Assembly: GCA_963277665.1 (NCBI GenBank)
Contig: OY728166.1
Span: 548,201,219 to 548,265,218, forward strand
DNA length: 64,000 nucleotides
Reading direction: 5' to 3'
DNA from: Viscum album
Taxonomy: Eukaryota > Streptophyta > Magnoliopsida > Santalales > Viscaceae
The position numbers and the translations under genes were made by a program. Below are positions 24,971-36,550 of the stretch, one piece after another; the stretch's first letter is position 1; each line of letters begins with the position of its first letter. The notes below the pieces were generated by a model, which was not told where the DNA came from, did no database searches, and saw only the letters and a program-made list of their open reading frames with translations.

Positions 24971-26144
24971 TCCCCAAGACTCTCGTGCAAAAGTAAAGAA
25001 AGCATGCTAAAGCCCAGTGAACAACAAGTGAAACTAACTCGTCACCTAAACAGGTATACTATGTTCCCAACCTCACCATGGCTACTCTCACCAAGTAACG
25101 CATACAAGAATATAGCATATAGTAAAGAATATCAGGGTACCCCACTACTAATTCCCCACTGGTTTGCCGCTTTTCGCCAACGACATACGTCATGTGCATC
25201 TCTCTCCAAGGCTTGCCCGCAGACACCTGGGCTAAGCTCCACAATCTACACCTCGTGCACCACATAGGATTGCCCGCAGACACCTGGGCAAAGCACCACA
25301 CCGTCCTCATAACCAAAAGTAACCAGGTAATTTCCGGGAGCCACCACATCTCGCATAACGTGTATCATACGTCGGGTATAATACCTTAAGCCATTACAGC
25401 ACATACGCCGAGTAAGGATCCTCAAGCCATCATATCCTATACACGTTAAACCTATAGTAGTCTGTAGGATACTATATCCAGAATATATGTGTGTGAATAA
25501 CCACAAGCCATTACAGCCCTCTACACACATATATGGGGTAACTAACCGCTGTTCCTCATGGCACAAGTATCTACCAAGAGAAGAGAGTGGAGCCAAAGGG
25601 GGTAGTCATCCATTCAACCTCCCATCAGAATGTTGAGGAAAACACCCCCACAGGGCTCAGAATCCCCGGGGTGTCATTTTCCCTTACCGACAGGGTGGAG
25701 TAGCATATAGAAGCACAAAAAGTACAGAATATATAAGTAACTCACATCCACACTATGGGCATTACCTAGTCTCAGATACAACGGCAGCTAACGTCTCTCA
25801 GACTCCAGGCTGTTACTTCTAAGACTAGGTATCCTATAAGAACACAAACATATGAAGAGATTCATTAGATTACTCCATTCTCATTTTATCAGTTCCACTG
25901 TACATTAATTAACTCTTTAAACATTAATTAAGAATGAACAATTCCACATTAAACTGAATTGGCATCACATTCAAAAAACAACTGCTCCTTTTTAAGATTC
26001 ACATTACCATTAAATTCCAGCATCTCCATCCCCGTGGATTTTCACCATTTAATCAAACATTCATTATAGAATTACTTTTCCACATTCCTAGTCATTCTAG
26101 AAAAAAATCATATGCTTCTAAAAACAAAGGAGGCTCAACACGGT

Positions 26145-26160
26145 GAATATATATACTATC
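26145..26160 (-). promoter_or_regulatory. Possible TATA region of element B LTR
   Basis: The minus strand reads GATAGTATATATATTCACCG, in a block that is alignable among the three LTRs of this family (35168-35190 and 4571-4592). The best TATA match is in this copy; in the other two the core reads TATATCTATTC and ACATATACTC. It lies about 2.3 kb into the LTR, downstream of the minisatellite, consistent with a long U3. Position of transcription start unknown. Confidence 0.25.
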
Positions 26161-27533
26161 CGTCAAGTCTTTTCCACCTATAGAAAGAACATATACCCAT
26201 TCTCCCTCGAGAGGCTAAACACGGAAAGCACGTGGCATACCCCGCGCGTCTTCGCCTCCTTCGGAAGAAGGGTAGCAAGACCAGCTGCCTTGAGCAGTGG
26301 GGAAAAGCAAAGCAGATTAACATTCAAGAAAACCGTAATCAACCATCAACCACATCCATTCCATTCCATCACCCATGGTGTTCTCCCCGACACCCACATG
26401 CATAAACTGATGCATCTCGCCACTCTAGGCGTTATCTGCTTCCATAACCACAAGGCCTCCATGCCTCCACATATCACAACAACCATCCAGGCTCACATCA
26501 TTGCACAAGAAGCAGGAAAACAAACATCACATCATGGGCTCTTGACCCTTTAACGAACAAGAGGGTAACTCAGAACCCTTTTAGAAATTCCCACATAATC
26601 TGTTCTCTAATCCATATTGAATTAACAGATTTGTTATTCATAGGTTTCAATCATGGATACCTAATCAGTAAGCTATCAAAATAAATTAACCATGCTTACT
26701 TCCCTAATTTGATTATCCTAAAAATTAGAACTACAACAACGGAAATAACCAGATTAATTTACATGCCTCTTTATCTTTAGCCAATTAATTAACAATTAAT
26801 TCCGGCTTTACGTTCATTATCAGTTTCTATCATGAACGAACAACAAATCAAAGAAAATATAGATATCACTATATATAGGAAAACATGTGGCAAACTGTTA
26901 TCACGGTATAAAGCAACAATGTGCGATCAACCATTTCTTTTAATCTGGTTCAAGTATTTAATTAGGTCAATTTCATTGTGATACAAAGGGATAAATCATG
27001 CTAATTCTACGATTTTACAATAAAAATTAGAGAATCCATGAATCCCCTACCTCGAAGAGTTCTTGACGTCCTTTATCCACACAGCGGGCCACAATCCTTC
27101 TCTCGTGACAACTTATGTGGAAGAATGATCGACACAGCTTGGTTGCATCAAAACAAGGCAGAACCAATCCTAGGAGTAAAGATTGATTGTGCAACTCCTA
27201 CGGAAAGGATTGAAAGGTTCTAGCGCCTCTTAGTTGAGAACAAAGGAAATGAACAAGGGAGAATGATATCTCGTCCCTTTTTAAGATTTAAAGAGGTGAC
27301 GGTTTAAGATCCGGTTAATTCTCCATTAAAAACGGATCGCATTAACCCATGCGGTTTGACCAAGTAAAACATTCCAAGCCTTAGGAATAATTAATATAGG
27401 ATATATGGAATTTGAATCGGCCTTAAGAGCCCTTAAAATAAGGCTTTAAATGTATTTTACGTCAAAAGAAACGTCAAAAGGGGCAAAACTGTAGGAGTCT
27501 GGAAACACTGTTCACCCACCGTTACTGTACAAG

Positions 27534-28287
27534 AAACCGATCTGTGAAACCGATCTGTGAAACTGATCTCTGAAACTGATCTGTCACACCGATCTGTGAA
27601 ACCGATATGTGAAACCGATCTGTGAAACTGATTTTTCACACCGATCTATGAAACTGATCTGTGAAACTGATCTGTGAAACCGATCGGTGAAACGGATCTG
27701 TCACACCGATCTATGAAACCGATCTGTGAAACTGATCTGTGAAACTGATCTGTGAAACTGATCTGTCACACCAATCTATGAAACCGATCTGTGAAACCGA
27801 TCTGTGAAACTGATCTGTCACACCGATCTGTGAAACCGATCTGTCAGACCGATCTGTGAAACCGATCTGTCACACCGATCTGTGAAACCCATCTGTCAGA
27901 CCGATCTGTGAAACCGATCTGTCACACCGATCTGTGAAACTGATTGGTGAGACCGATCTGTCAGACCGATCTGTGACACCGATCTGTGAAACTGATCTGT
28001 CACACCGATCTGTGAAACCGATCTGTGAAACCGATCTGTGAAACGGATCTGTCACACTGATCTGTGAAACTGATCTGTGAAACCGATCTGTGAAACTGAT
28101 ATGCGAAACTGATCTGTCACACCGCTCTGTGAAACCGATCTGTCAAACCGATCTATGAAACCGATCTGTCACACCGATCTGTGAAACCGATCTGTCACAC
28201 TGATATGTGAAACTGATCGGTGAGACCGATCTGTCAGACCGATCGGTGAGACCGATCTGTCAGACCGATCAGTGAGACTGATCTGTT
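27534..28287 (-). repeat. 13-bp minisatellite in U3 of element B 3' LTR (about 57 units)
   Basis: Units such as CCGATCTGTGAAA, CTGATCTGTGAAA, CTGATCTGTCACA and CCGATCTGTCAGA follow each other every 13 bp with very few indels. The array is bounded on both sides by CTGGAAACACTGTTCA. Translation gives a 13-residue repeat only because three units equal 39 bases; it is not a gene. It lies about 140-890 bp from the LTR start on the element strand, hence in U3, upstream of any promoter. Four recurring unit types suggest higher-order amplification. Confidence 0.95.
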
Positions 28288-28427
28288 ACTGTTCATAAAA
28301 CTGGAAACACTGTTCACAGAACTGGAAAATTGGCAAAGTGTTGGGAATAAGTCCCCTTGGCCTCCCGGAACACCTCCAACACCAAAATTCCACAAAGTAA
28401 TGGACCAGAGAGGTCCGGGCCATTACA

Positions 28428-28691
28428 TTAGATACCTCTCAAAACATTCTCATCCTCGAGAATTATAAACCAACCCAGAAGAAAAGAAGGGTCCAAACAA
28501 CCACCCCATAAGATACCTCTCAGGGGAAAACCACCATGAGTTGTTCGAAATCTGGAACAAAACTTCGACATCCGGGAGTTTGGGAACAAACAATCCATAC
28601 CCAAACAATTAAAACATAACATCACATCAAAGGTACATAAATAAAACATGAATGGTCCAACCACAAAGAAAACAACATTAAAAGAAAGGAG
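28428..28691 (-). other. Element B 3' untranslated region with weak PPT
   Basis: 264 bp between the ancestral pol stop and the 3' LTR. The minus strand immediately before the LTR reads TTTTGAGAGGTATCTAA. This is purine-biased but not a clean polypurine tract, and a similar GAGAGGTATCTTA occurs again near 28510. The PPT has either decayed or is unconventional. Confidence 0.5.
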
Positions 28692-29117
28692 TTAAACATT
28701 AATCAACTCTGGGTACTGAGCACATATCTATGACTCACGCTCCCAGGTACTCTCTTCCATGGCACTGTGTCTCCACAAGACACGAACTAAGGGGATAGAA
28801 CGCCCACGCAACACCTTCTCCTTGTGGTCTTGGATCTCCACAGGTCGCTCCTCGAAGGTTGCATCATCATCAATATCGATCTCTCCCCAATCGATAACAT
28901 GAGATTCATCATGAAGGTGACGACGGAGCTGTGATACATGGAAAAAATCATGTATCCGAGTCATTTGAGGGGGAAGTGCTACTCGATACGCCACACCTCC
29001 AACAAGAGCTAGCACCTCGAAAGGCCCAACAAAACGGGGAGAATGCTTACATCTGCGACCAAACCTTCGCTGCCCACGATGGGGAGTCACCTTTAGAAAC
29101 ACATGATTCCCCAACAT
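28692..29117 (-). pseudogene. Element B C-terminal chromodomain-like tail
   Basis: Read in the shifted frame: VFLKVTPHRG, then SPRFVGPFEVL, YRVALPP, IHDFFHVSQLRRH, and finally VRVLWR...EESTWERES. The last piece is the chromodomain-like module that marks chromoviruses and is thought to steer integration to particular chromatin. A TAG at 28728 cuts off a short tail, and the ancestral stop is probably the TAA at 28692-28694. The frame change relative to integrase is a 1-nt indel near 29105-29117. Confidence 0.88.
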
Positions 29118-29119
29118 TA

Positions 29120-29989
29120 AACTCTAAGGGTCTCCTTCTTTGATCAGAATAAGATTTCTGATGATCTTGTGCTGTCTTCATCCTCTCACGAATCACCTGA
29201 ACCATCTCTGTTGTATTCTGCACTAGTTCCGGTCCGAGAATTGCGGACTCTCCAAACCCAGTCCAGCACAGCGGAGAACGGCATATCCGACCATACAAGG
29301 CTTCAAACAGCGCCATACCGATGGTAGAGTGAAAACTATTATTGTAAGCGAACTCTACCAAGGGTAAGTGATTTTTTCATGAACCTCCAAAATCAAGAAC
29401 ACAAGAGCGCAACATGTCTTCAAGAGTCTGGATTGTTCGCTCTGTCTGACCATCCGTTTGAGGATGAAAAGTAGTACTAAGGCACAGTTGAGAGCCAAAA
29501 GCATGTTGGAGACCTCTCCACACCCTAGAGGTAAAACGAGGATCTAGATCAGAAATGATCATCCTAGGTACTCCATGAAGCCTCACCACCTCCTCCAGAT
29601 ACTGCCTCGACAAAACCTCCACTGAGCACGACTCCTTGATGGCTATGAAGTGGGCCGATTTAGTTAAACGATCCACTACCACCCATATAGCATCATGTCC
29701 TCCCGGAGCTCGAGGTAAAACTGTAACAAAGTCCATTCAGATGTCCTCCCACTTCCACTGAGGAATCTCTAAGTGCTGGAGAAGACCACCAGGAACACGG
29801 TGTTCGTCCTTCACCTTCTGGCAGACTAAACATCGAGACACACATTCTGCAACTGTACGCTTCAGCCCAGGCCACCAAAACTAACTCCTCAAGGATCGGT
29901 ACATCTTCGTCACACCAGGATGTACCGCCCAGGGTGAACTATGGAACTCTCGTAGAACCATCTCACGCATCTCCAAGGGAAAAAAAAGC
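29120..29989 (-). pseudogene. Element B integrase
   Basis: The HHCC zinc-binding part contains HSSPWAVHPGVTKMYRSLR, a stop (29881), FWW and the CVSRCLVCQ pair of cysteines. The DDE core follows: MDFV (after a TGA at 29737), IISDLDPRFTS, then [13 protein letters not shown]. The catalytic Asp, Asp and Glu are all visible. YNNSFHSTIGMALFEALYGR continues in frame after a TGA (29377) that likely replaced TGG. It would insert the cDNA into chromatin. The element's own 5-bp duplication is the product expected of such an enzyme. Confidence 0.92.
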
Positions 29990-30735
29990 CTGCCATGATA
30001 CAACACTCTGTGTTGTTCATCCTCCGACCAACCATCAAGGGCCTCACCACACAAAACTCTGTCTCTCCAAACTTCTACCTCTATATCACCCAACTGAGAC
30101 TCTTCCACCTTCTGCATCAGGGAAGACTGCACCATCATCTGGAAAAGACAACCTCTTCCCCCAACTTCTCCCATATCAAGATGCAAAGCTGATAGCTCTT
30201 CCATCACTCTCCAAGAATCACCAGATTCACGCACAACATCATTATGTGACTTTCGGCTCAGTGCCTCGGTAACAACATTTCCCTTCCCAGGTGTATACGA
30301 TATTTCGATGTCGTATTCCTGCAAGAACTCCATCCACCGATGCTGCCTCATGTTCAAGTCACATTGGGAGAAAACATACCTCAAACTCTTATGATCGGTG
30401 AAAACCACAAAGTGCTCGCCAATGAGGTAATGTCTCCACAACTTCAGCGCAAACACCACGGCTGCCAACTCAAGATCATGGGTGGCATAGTTGCGTTCAT
30501 GGGGACGCAACTATCGAGAACCATAATAAACAAATGACCTATGCTGCATGAGAACACAGCCTAGCCCCAGATTTGAAGCATCACAGAAAACATCAAACTG
30601 GACTCCCTCCACTGGAAGACAAAGGACTGGAGCACATACCAACTTCTCCTTTATATATTCGAAAGCTGTCTGACACTGATGAGTCCATATGAACGCTTGA
30701 TCCTTCTTGGTCAAAGCTGTCAGAGGAGTCGCAAC
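29990..30735 (-). pseudogene. Element B RNase H domain and spacer
   Basis: Catalytic segments can be read in order: VFCDASNLGLG, then after a TAG at 30511 the [15 protein letters not shown] block, then FTDHKSLRYV, then VVTEALSRK. In related elements, including C in this window (VVDALSR), the last block has an aspartate, so here the fourth catalytic Asp is Glu. RNase H removes RNA from the RNA:DNA hybrid. The domain is followed by a poorly conserved spacer leading to integrase. Confidence 0.9.
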
Positions 30736-31407
30736 TCATGAGAAATTGGCTACAAACCTCCTATAATAGCCTGTGAGACCAAGGAAACTTCGCACCTCTG
30801 ACACGGTCTTGGGGGCTACCCATGACACCACTGCTTCTATATTCGAAGGATCCATAAGTACTCCCTGTTGGGACACAACATGCCCCAAGAAACAAACTTC
30901 TCGAGCCCAAAACTCACACTTGGACAACTTCCCAAACAACTGATGTTGGCGAAGAACTCCCAAAACGGCTCGTAGATGCTCTGCATGCTCTTCTTCAGAT
31001 GTAGAGTACATAAGGATGTCATCGATGAAAACCACAACAAACTTGTCCAGGAATTCACGGAACACAACATTCATCAACCCCATGAAAATAACTGGAGCAT
31101 TTGTCACGCCGAATGGCATTACAACAAACTCATAATGCCCATGACGACAGCGGAAAGCAGTCTTCGGGATATCCTCATCCTTTACACGCATATGATGATA
31201 TCCTAAACGCAAGTCTATTTTTGAAAACCAACTTGCACCCTTCAGTTGATCAAATAGGTCATCAATCTGCGGGATAGGATATCGATTATTTATTGTCACT
31301 TTGTTTAATCGATGATAATCGACACACAACCTCAAACTGCCGTCAGCCTTTTTCGCAAACAAAACTGGTGCACCCCACGGTGACATGCTTGGCCGAACAA
31401 AACCACA
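30736..31407 (-). pseudogene. Element B reverse transcriptase domain
   Basis: Recognisable RT blocks in order: [59 protein letters not shown], then the catalytic motif [11 protein letters not shown], and the thumb and connection region with FLGHVVS and [15 protein letters not shown]. The catalytic DD pair is present. The segment ends at a TGA (30736-30738) that corresponds to CGA in element A. It copied the element RNA into DNA in the particle. This is the longest undamaged block of the pseudogene (216 codons). Confidence 0.93.
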
Positions 31408-32331
31408 CTACAACAAACCATCAAGCTGAATACGTAGCTCTCGTAATTCAGAAGGGGCCATCCTATACGAAGACATATAGATAAGAGACTCTCCTGGCTG
31501 TAGCTCGATCCCTAACTCGATCTCTCGTCGAGGGGGTAAGGATACAACCTCTTCTGGAAAGACATCAGGGTACTCCTCTACGACCCTAGGAAACGCCAGA
31601 TGTTGAACCTCTGAAGAACTCAGCGTCATCCCAGCCATCATGGATGATAAGGATGGAACTCGTCTATGACTCATTCGAGGATCTCTCTCACCAACAAACA
31701 CCACTTCCTCTCCATCTTCATCAATGAAAACGACCTTCTTCCTGTAGCAATCCACAATAGCCTGCACCGAATACAACCAATCCATGACGAGGATGACATC
31801 ATATGGTTGTATTCGTAAACATAGGAAATATCCCCAAGAGCGGTGCTCCCCCAACACTAGCTCACAGTCTCTACATACTTCAAACAATCTAGCTCGACCT
31901 CCAACTGGCGTAGTCAATGACAAGGGAACTGGAAGACTCTCTACCTCAAGTCCCAAATCATGGAGAAGGGTAGGGGATATAAAGGAGTGTGTTGCTCCTG
32001 AATCAAACAAGGCATACACTAAGGTAGAAAAAAAGAAAAGGGTACCTCAGACGACGTCTGGCTCGCCTGGAGATGGCAACGCTAGAGCATGAAGCTGACC
32101 ATGACCACCTCCACGGCCTCTCTAACCCTGATGAAGACCACCACCACAGCCGCGATCTGCTCTCTGAGTACGGGGAGCGTCATGGGGCTGTCTTCTGCCT
32201 GCTCCATCTACCCTATGGTGATCTAAAGCTGGTGCAAACTGCTGCTGTTGCCTCGGCTGGAACTACCTCAACGGAGGAACCTGGAGTGGAGATCCTGGTG
32301 CACGATGACTGCTCTGAAAATTCGGGCACTC
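31408..32331 (-). pseudogene. Element B linker and aspartic protease
   Basis: After the zinc knuckle, a Q/G/R-rich linker (HQG.RGRGGG) has TAGs at 32263 and 32122 and a TGA at 32047. The protease follows: catalytic FDSGATHSFIS at about 31987-32005, flap and core region, then QPYDVILVMDWL where families usually have ILGMDWL (G to V). The protease would cut the polyprotein into working enzymes. It runs on toward RT through YMSSYRMAPSELREL. The TAG at 31408 replaces a CAG that is still present in element A. Confidence 0.9.
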
Positions 32332-33165
32332 CTACTGCTGATGACCACGACCACCACAAGAAAAACAAGCACCTGATCCCTTGGAATAGGCCTGAGAGAT
32401 GCTGCCTCCAGAGAAACGAGATGGGAAGGGCTGGGACCTACCCCCAGGTGAACGGAAACTCTTCTGTCCTGAAAACCGGGAACCCCGGACCACAGCTCTG
32501 CTTCGTGAGGAATCGTGATGATTCCCATCTCGTGACGATCCGGTCCTGGTCAAAGTCCTCTCAACAACCTCTGCCCTCGCCACCACCTCAAGATATGTCT
32601 TCAGCATAAATGGGGTGACCTGGCGCTAGATCTCTGGATGCAAAGCCTCCTCGAAATGCCTCGCCCTGGCCTCATCATCTGGTAACAGGTCTAAAGCATA
32701 TCGTAGAAGGTTCCTGAAACGGATTCCAAACTCTCGAACACTGGAGCTCCCCTGTCGAAGGGTGAGTAGCTCTTGGCGACTGGACGCCTTCGCAGTCAAT
32801 GAAAGAAACTCGACTCTAAACCTATCTCGAAACTCCTCCCATGATATCGTTGACTCCTCACGATCCCCGAGGAACAAGAACCACCACTGTCTCGCTGCTC
32901 CACGGAACATCGTCACAACCAAGGACACCTAGTGTTCCTTCTGAGCACGAATCGATCTGAAGCCTATCTCGACCTCCTCCAACCAGTCTTCTGTGACTGC
33001 ATCTGAAACGGAGCCCTCGTTCTTCTGTAGACTCTGGCGCTGAAACTCTCGGAGTGCCTTCCTCCAAGTGTCATTGTCGTCAACCTCTACCCGGCGGTGA
33101 TCTGCTGGAACAGCCTGCTGGGCATCTTCTGCGCAAACCTGACGAGGACGTCGACCTAGAACCAT
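32332..33165 (-). pseudogene. Element B gag: capsid and nucleocapsid region
   Basis: The start is the ATG at 33165 (M-V-L-G-R-R-P-R). The retrotransposon gag core includes EIGFRSIRAQKEH, a TAG, then VSLVVTMFRGAARQWW and WEEFRDRFRVEFLS, a pattern typical of plant Ty3 gag. A CCHC zinc knuckle follows: C-F-S-C-G-G-R-G-H with the last C after a TAG at 32332-32334, spacing CX2CX4HX4C. It would package element RNA into cytoplasmic particles. Stops at 32929, 32626 and 32332 break it. The TAG at 32929 is also present in element A at 2364-2366. Confidence 0.9.
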
Positions 33166-33551
33166 ACCTGTAAAATAACAACTGTTAGAGATCCTAAGCC
33201 TGGAATATGGAAGACTCAACATTAATTAATTAATTGTTTTGTTTTGTTAATTTTAGGTTACCTATCCCAAGGTCTACCCATTCAAACAAAAGCGCAAAGA
33301 ATAATGATGCATGATCCTGTCCTAGGCCTCTACCCTGCAACCAGTATCACTTTGTTTAGTAGCCATCGTAAACTTAAAGGTCTGTGAAACAGATCATAGG
33401 GGGCACTGAACGCCTATGTATCAACCGGTCTCCAGTGTTTACCCCACGTGCTAAACATGAATGACATCGTTGCCCTACCTTCCCATGCATCCTCACCTGT
33501 GCCTAACTCCAAACTCCATCCTATCCCTCAACCAGACCTCTGATACCACTC
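33166..33551 (-). other. Element B leader between 5' LTR and gag
   Basis: 386 bp carrying the PBS next to the LTR and otherwise non-coding. An ATTAATTAATTAATTG run (near 33219-33235) is shared with element A. The start of gag is chosen at 33165 because the frame upstream is not conserved with element A. Confidence 0.75.
33538..33548 (-). other. Element B primer-binding site, initiator tRNA-Met
   Basis: The minus strand reads TGGTATCAGAG, an exact match to the standard plant PBS for initiator tRNA-Met, separated from the LTR by GAG (3 nt). This fixes the orientation and the 5' LTR. Confidence 0.95.
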
Positions 33552-33938
33552 TGTCACGACCCCCTCCCCACAAAGTGTACCCCTCCTAGGCCGGAAATGT
33601 GAAAAGGGAGATAATGACCCCCGAGTCCCGCCTCCAGTAGGCCCCGGGTTGGCGACTAGCACCGAGGGTATAATAACATACAAATGAGAGGCATTACCCT
33701 CTAAGAGAACACATGCAGAAAAGAAAGATAGAATAGACTCCAATCAACCCCAACTCAGAACTGAAATATAAAGGGAAACCAAGTACATATATGAAATGTC
33801 ATGCAAAAGTACTAGAACAGAAAGGGGAAACTAAAAGTACCCAAAATAAGGTAAAACGACAGCGACCACAAGCCCGAACAGCTCCTCCTCCAACCGCAAG
33901 CTAGTAGTAATCAGTTTGATCTCCAACCTGCTCCAAGT

Positions 33939-33998
33939 GACCTGAAAAACAGTTTATATATACATAGGGTGAGTATAACAATATACTCAGTAGGATCC
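33939..33998 (-). promoter_or_regulatory. Conserved LTR box, element B 5' LTR
   Basis: Same block as 24911-24970: CCTACTGAGTATA.., ACTCACCC, then TTTTTCAGGTCAC on the minus strand. In the 5' LTR it would lie in the transcribed part, near the LTR/leader end, where a splice-acceptor-like CAG|GT could matter. Confidence 0.45.
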
Positions 33999-36550
33999 TC
34001 CCCAAGACTCTCGTGCAAAAGTAAGGAAAGCATGCTAAAGCCCAGTGAACAACAAGTGAAACGAACTCGTCACCTAAACAGGTATACTATGTTCCCAACC
34101 TCACCATGGCTACTCTCACCAAGTAACGCATACAAAAATATAGAATATAGTAAAGAATATCAGGGTACCCCGCTACTACTTCCCCACTGGTTTGCCGCTT
34201 TGCCCCAACGACATACGTCCTGTGCATCTCTCTCCAAGGCTTGCCCGCAGACACCTGGGCTAAGCTCCACAATCTGCACCTCGTGCACCACATAGGCTTG
34301 CCCGCAGACACGTGGGCGAAGCACCACACCGTCCTCATAACCAAAAGTAACCAGGTAATTTCCGGGAGCCACCACAGCTCGCATAACGTGTATCATACGT
34401 TGGGTATAATACCTCAAGCCATTATAGCCCATACGCCGAGTAAGGATCCTCAAGCCATCATAGCCTATACACGTTACACCTATAGTAGTTCGTAGGATAC
34501 TATATCCAGAATATATGTGTCTGAATAACCACAAGCCATTACAGCCCTCTTCACACATATATGGGGTAACTAACCGCTGTGCCTTATGGCACAAGTATCT
34601 ACCAATAGAAGAGAGCGGAGCCAATGGGGGTAGTCAGCCATTCAACCTCCCATCAGAATGTTGGGGAAAACACCCCCAGGGCTCAGAATCCCCGGGGTGT
34701 CAGTTTCCCTTACTGACATGGTGGAGTAGCGTATAGAAACACAAAAAGTACAGAATATATAAGTAACTCACATCCACACTATGGGAATTACCTAGTCTCA
34801 TATACAACTGCAGCTAACGTCTCTCAGACTCCAGGCTGCTACTTCTAAGACTAGGTATCCTATAAGCACACAAACATTTGAATAGATTTATTAGATTACT
34901 CCGTTCTCATTTTATCAGTTCCACTGTACATTAATTAATTCATTAAACATTAATTAATAATGAACAATTCCTCATTAAACTGAATTGGCATCACATTCAA
35001 AAAAACAACTTCTCCTTTTTAATATTCACATGACCTTTAAATTCCAGCATCTCCATCCCCGTGGATTTTCACCATTTAATCAAACATTCATTACTGAATT
35101 TCTTTTCCACATTCCCATGAATTCTAGAAAAACATCCTATGCTTCTAAACACAAAGGAGGCTCAAAACGGTGAATAGATATACTTCCCGTCGAGTCTTTG
35201 CCGCCTATAGAAAGAACATATACCCATTCTCCCTCGAGAGGCTAAACGCGGAAAGCACGTGGCATACCCTGCGCGTCTTCGCCTCCTTCGGAAGAAGGGT
35301 AGCAAGACCAGCTGCCTTGAGCAGTGGGGAAAAGCAAAGCAGATTAACATTCAAGAAAATTGTAAGCAACCAGCAACCACATCCATCCCATTCCATCACC
35401 CCTGGTGTCCTCCCCGACACCCACATGCATAAACTAATGCATCTCGCCACTCTAGGCGTTATCTTCTTCCATAAACACAAAGCCTCCATGCATCCACATA
35501 TCACAACAACCATCCAGGCTCACATCACAGAACAATCAGCAGGAAAACAAACGTCACATCATGGGCTCTTGACCCTTTAACAAACAAGAGGGTAACTCAG
35601 AACCCTTTTAGAAATTCCCACATAATCTGTTCTCTAATCCATATTGAATTAACAGATTTGTTATTCGTAGGTTTCAATCATGGATACCTAATCAGTAAGC
35701 TATTACAATTAAATAACCATGCTTACTTCCCTAATTTTATTATCCTAAAAATTAGAACTACAACAACGGCAATAACTAGATTAATTTACATGCCTCTTTA
35801 TCTTTACCCAATTAATTAACAATTAATTACGGCTTTACGTTCATTATCAATTTCTATCATGAACGAACAACAAATCAAAGAAAACATAGATATCACTATA
35901 TCTAGGAAAACATGAGGCAAACCGTTATCACGGTATAAAGCAACAACGTGCGATCAACAAATTCTTTTAATCTGTTTCAAGTATTTAATTAGGTCAATTT
36001 CATTGTGATCCAAAGGGATAAATCATGATAATTCTACGATTGCACATATACAATTGGAGAAGCCATGAATCCCCTACCTCGAAGAGTTCTTAACTTCCTT
36101 TATCCACACAGTGGGCCACAATCCTTCTCTCGCGACAACTTATGTGGAAGAATGATCGACACAGCTTGGTTGCATCAAAACAAAGCAGAAACAATCCTAG
36201 GAGTAAAGATTGATTATCCAACTCCTACGGAATGGATTGAAAGGTTCTAGCTCCTCATAGTTGAGAACAAAGGGAACGAACAAGGGATAATGATATCTCG
36301 TCCCTTTTTAAGATTTAACGAGGTGACGGTTTAAGATCTGGTTAATTCTCCATTAAAAATGGATCACATTAACCCACGCGGTTTGACCAAGTAAAACATT
36401 CCAAGACTTAGGAATAATTAATATAGGATTTATTGAATTTTAATCAGCCTTAAGAGACCTTAAAATAAGGCTTTAAATGTATTTTACGTCAAAAGAAACG
36501 TCAAAAGGGGAAAAACTGTAGGAGTCTGGAAACACTGTTCACCCACCATT

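Larger units (their letters stand above)
24524..28427 (-). repeat. Element B 3' LTR (3904 bp)
   Basis: From TGTCACGACC to CCATTACA on the plus strand; on the element strand it starts TGTAATGGCCC. It contains the U3 13-bp minisatellite (27534-28287), a possible TATA block near 26145-26160, and the CTCACCC box at 24911-24970. A 57-bp tandem duplication around TTGCCCGCAGACACCTGGGC (starts 25213 and 25270) is single-copy in element A's LTR. Near 25385-25540 the phrase AAGCCATTACAGCC recurs. Confidence 0.95.
28692..33165 (-). pseudogene. Element B gag-pol polyprotein pseudogene (about 1490 codons)
   Basis: One continuous minus-strand frame runs from ATG at 33165 to a TAA at 28692-28694, with a single 1-nt shift near 29105-29117. 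Gag, protease, RT, RNase H and integrase all lie in the same frame, so the ancestor made one polyprotein. Low coordinates of the in-frame stops: 32929, 32626, 32332, 32263, 32122, 32047, 31408, 30736, 30511, 29881, 29737, 29377 and 28728. Where element A can be compared, five of the eight testable stops are sense codons there (CAG twice, CGA twice, TGG once) and three are shared. Almost all fit C-to-T or G-to-A change. Confidence 0.93.

Noticed and set aside
27870..28055. Frames with a TDRFHRSVS-type repeat in the LTR arrays (27870-28055, 36923-37219 and others)
   Set aside because: A by-product of the 13-bp minisatellite (39 bases = 13 codons). It lies in U3 and differs between the two LTRs.
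27534..28287. Resemblance to a CRISPR array
   Set aside because: The units are contiguous 13-mers without unique spacers, within a plant LTR.
29934..30272. Plus-strand frames opposite pol (29934-30272, 32073-32609, 61468-61692, 62814-63095)
   Set aside because: Antisense shadows of the gag-pol coding strands; no independent motif.
32332..32334. TAG inside the zinc knuckle as a programmed readthrough stop
   Set aside because: Element A has TGG at the same place, so it is a private mutation. The context also does not match known readthrough signals.
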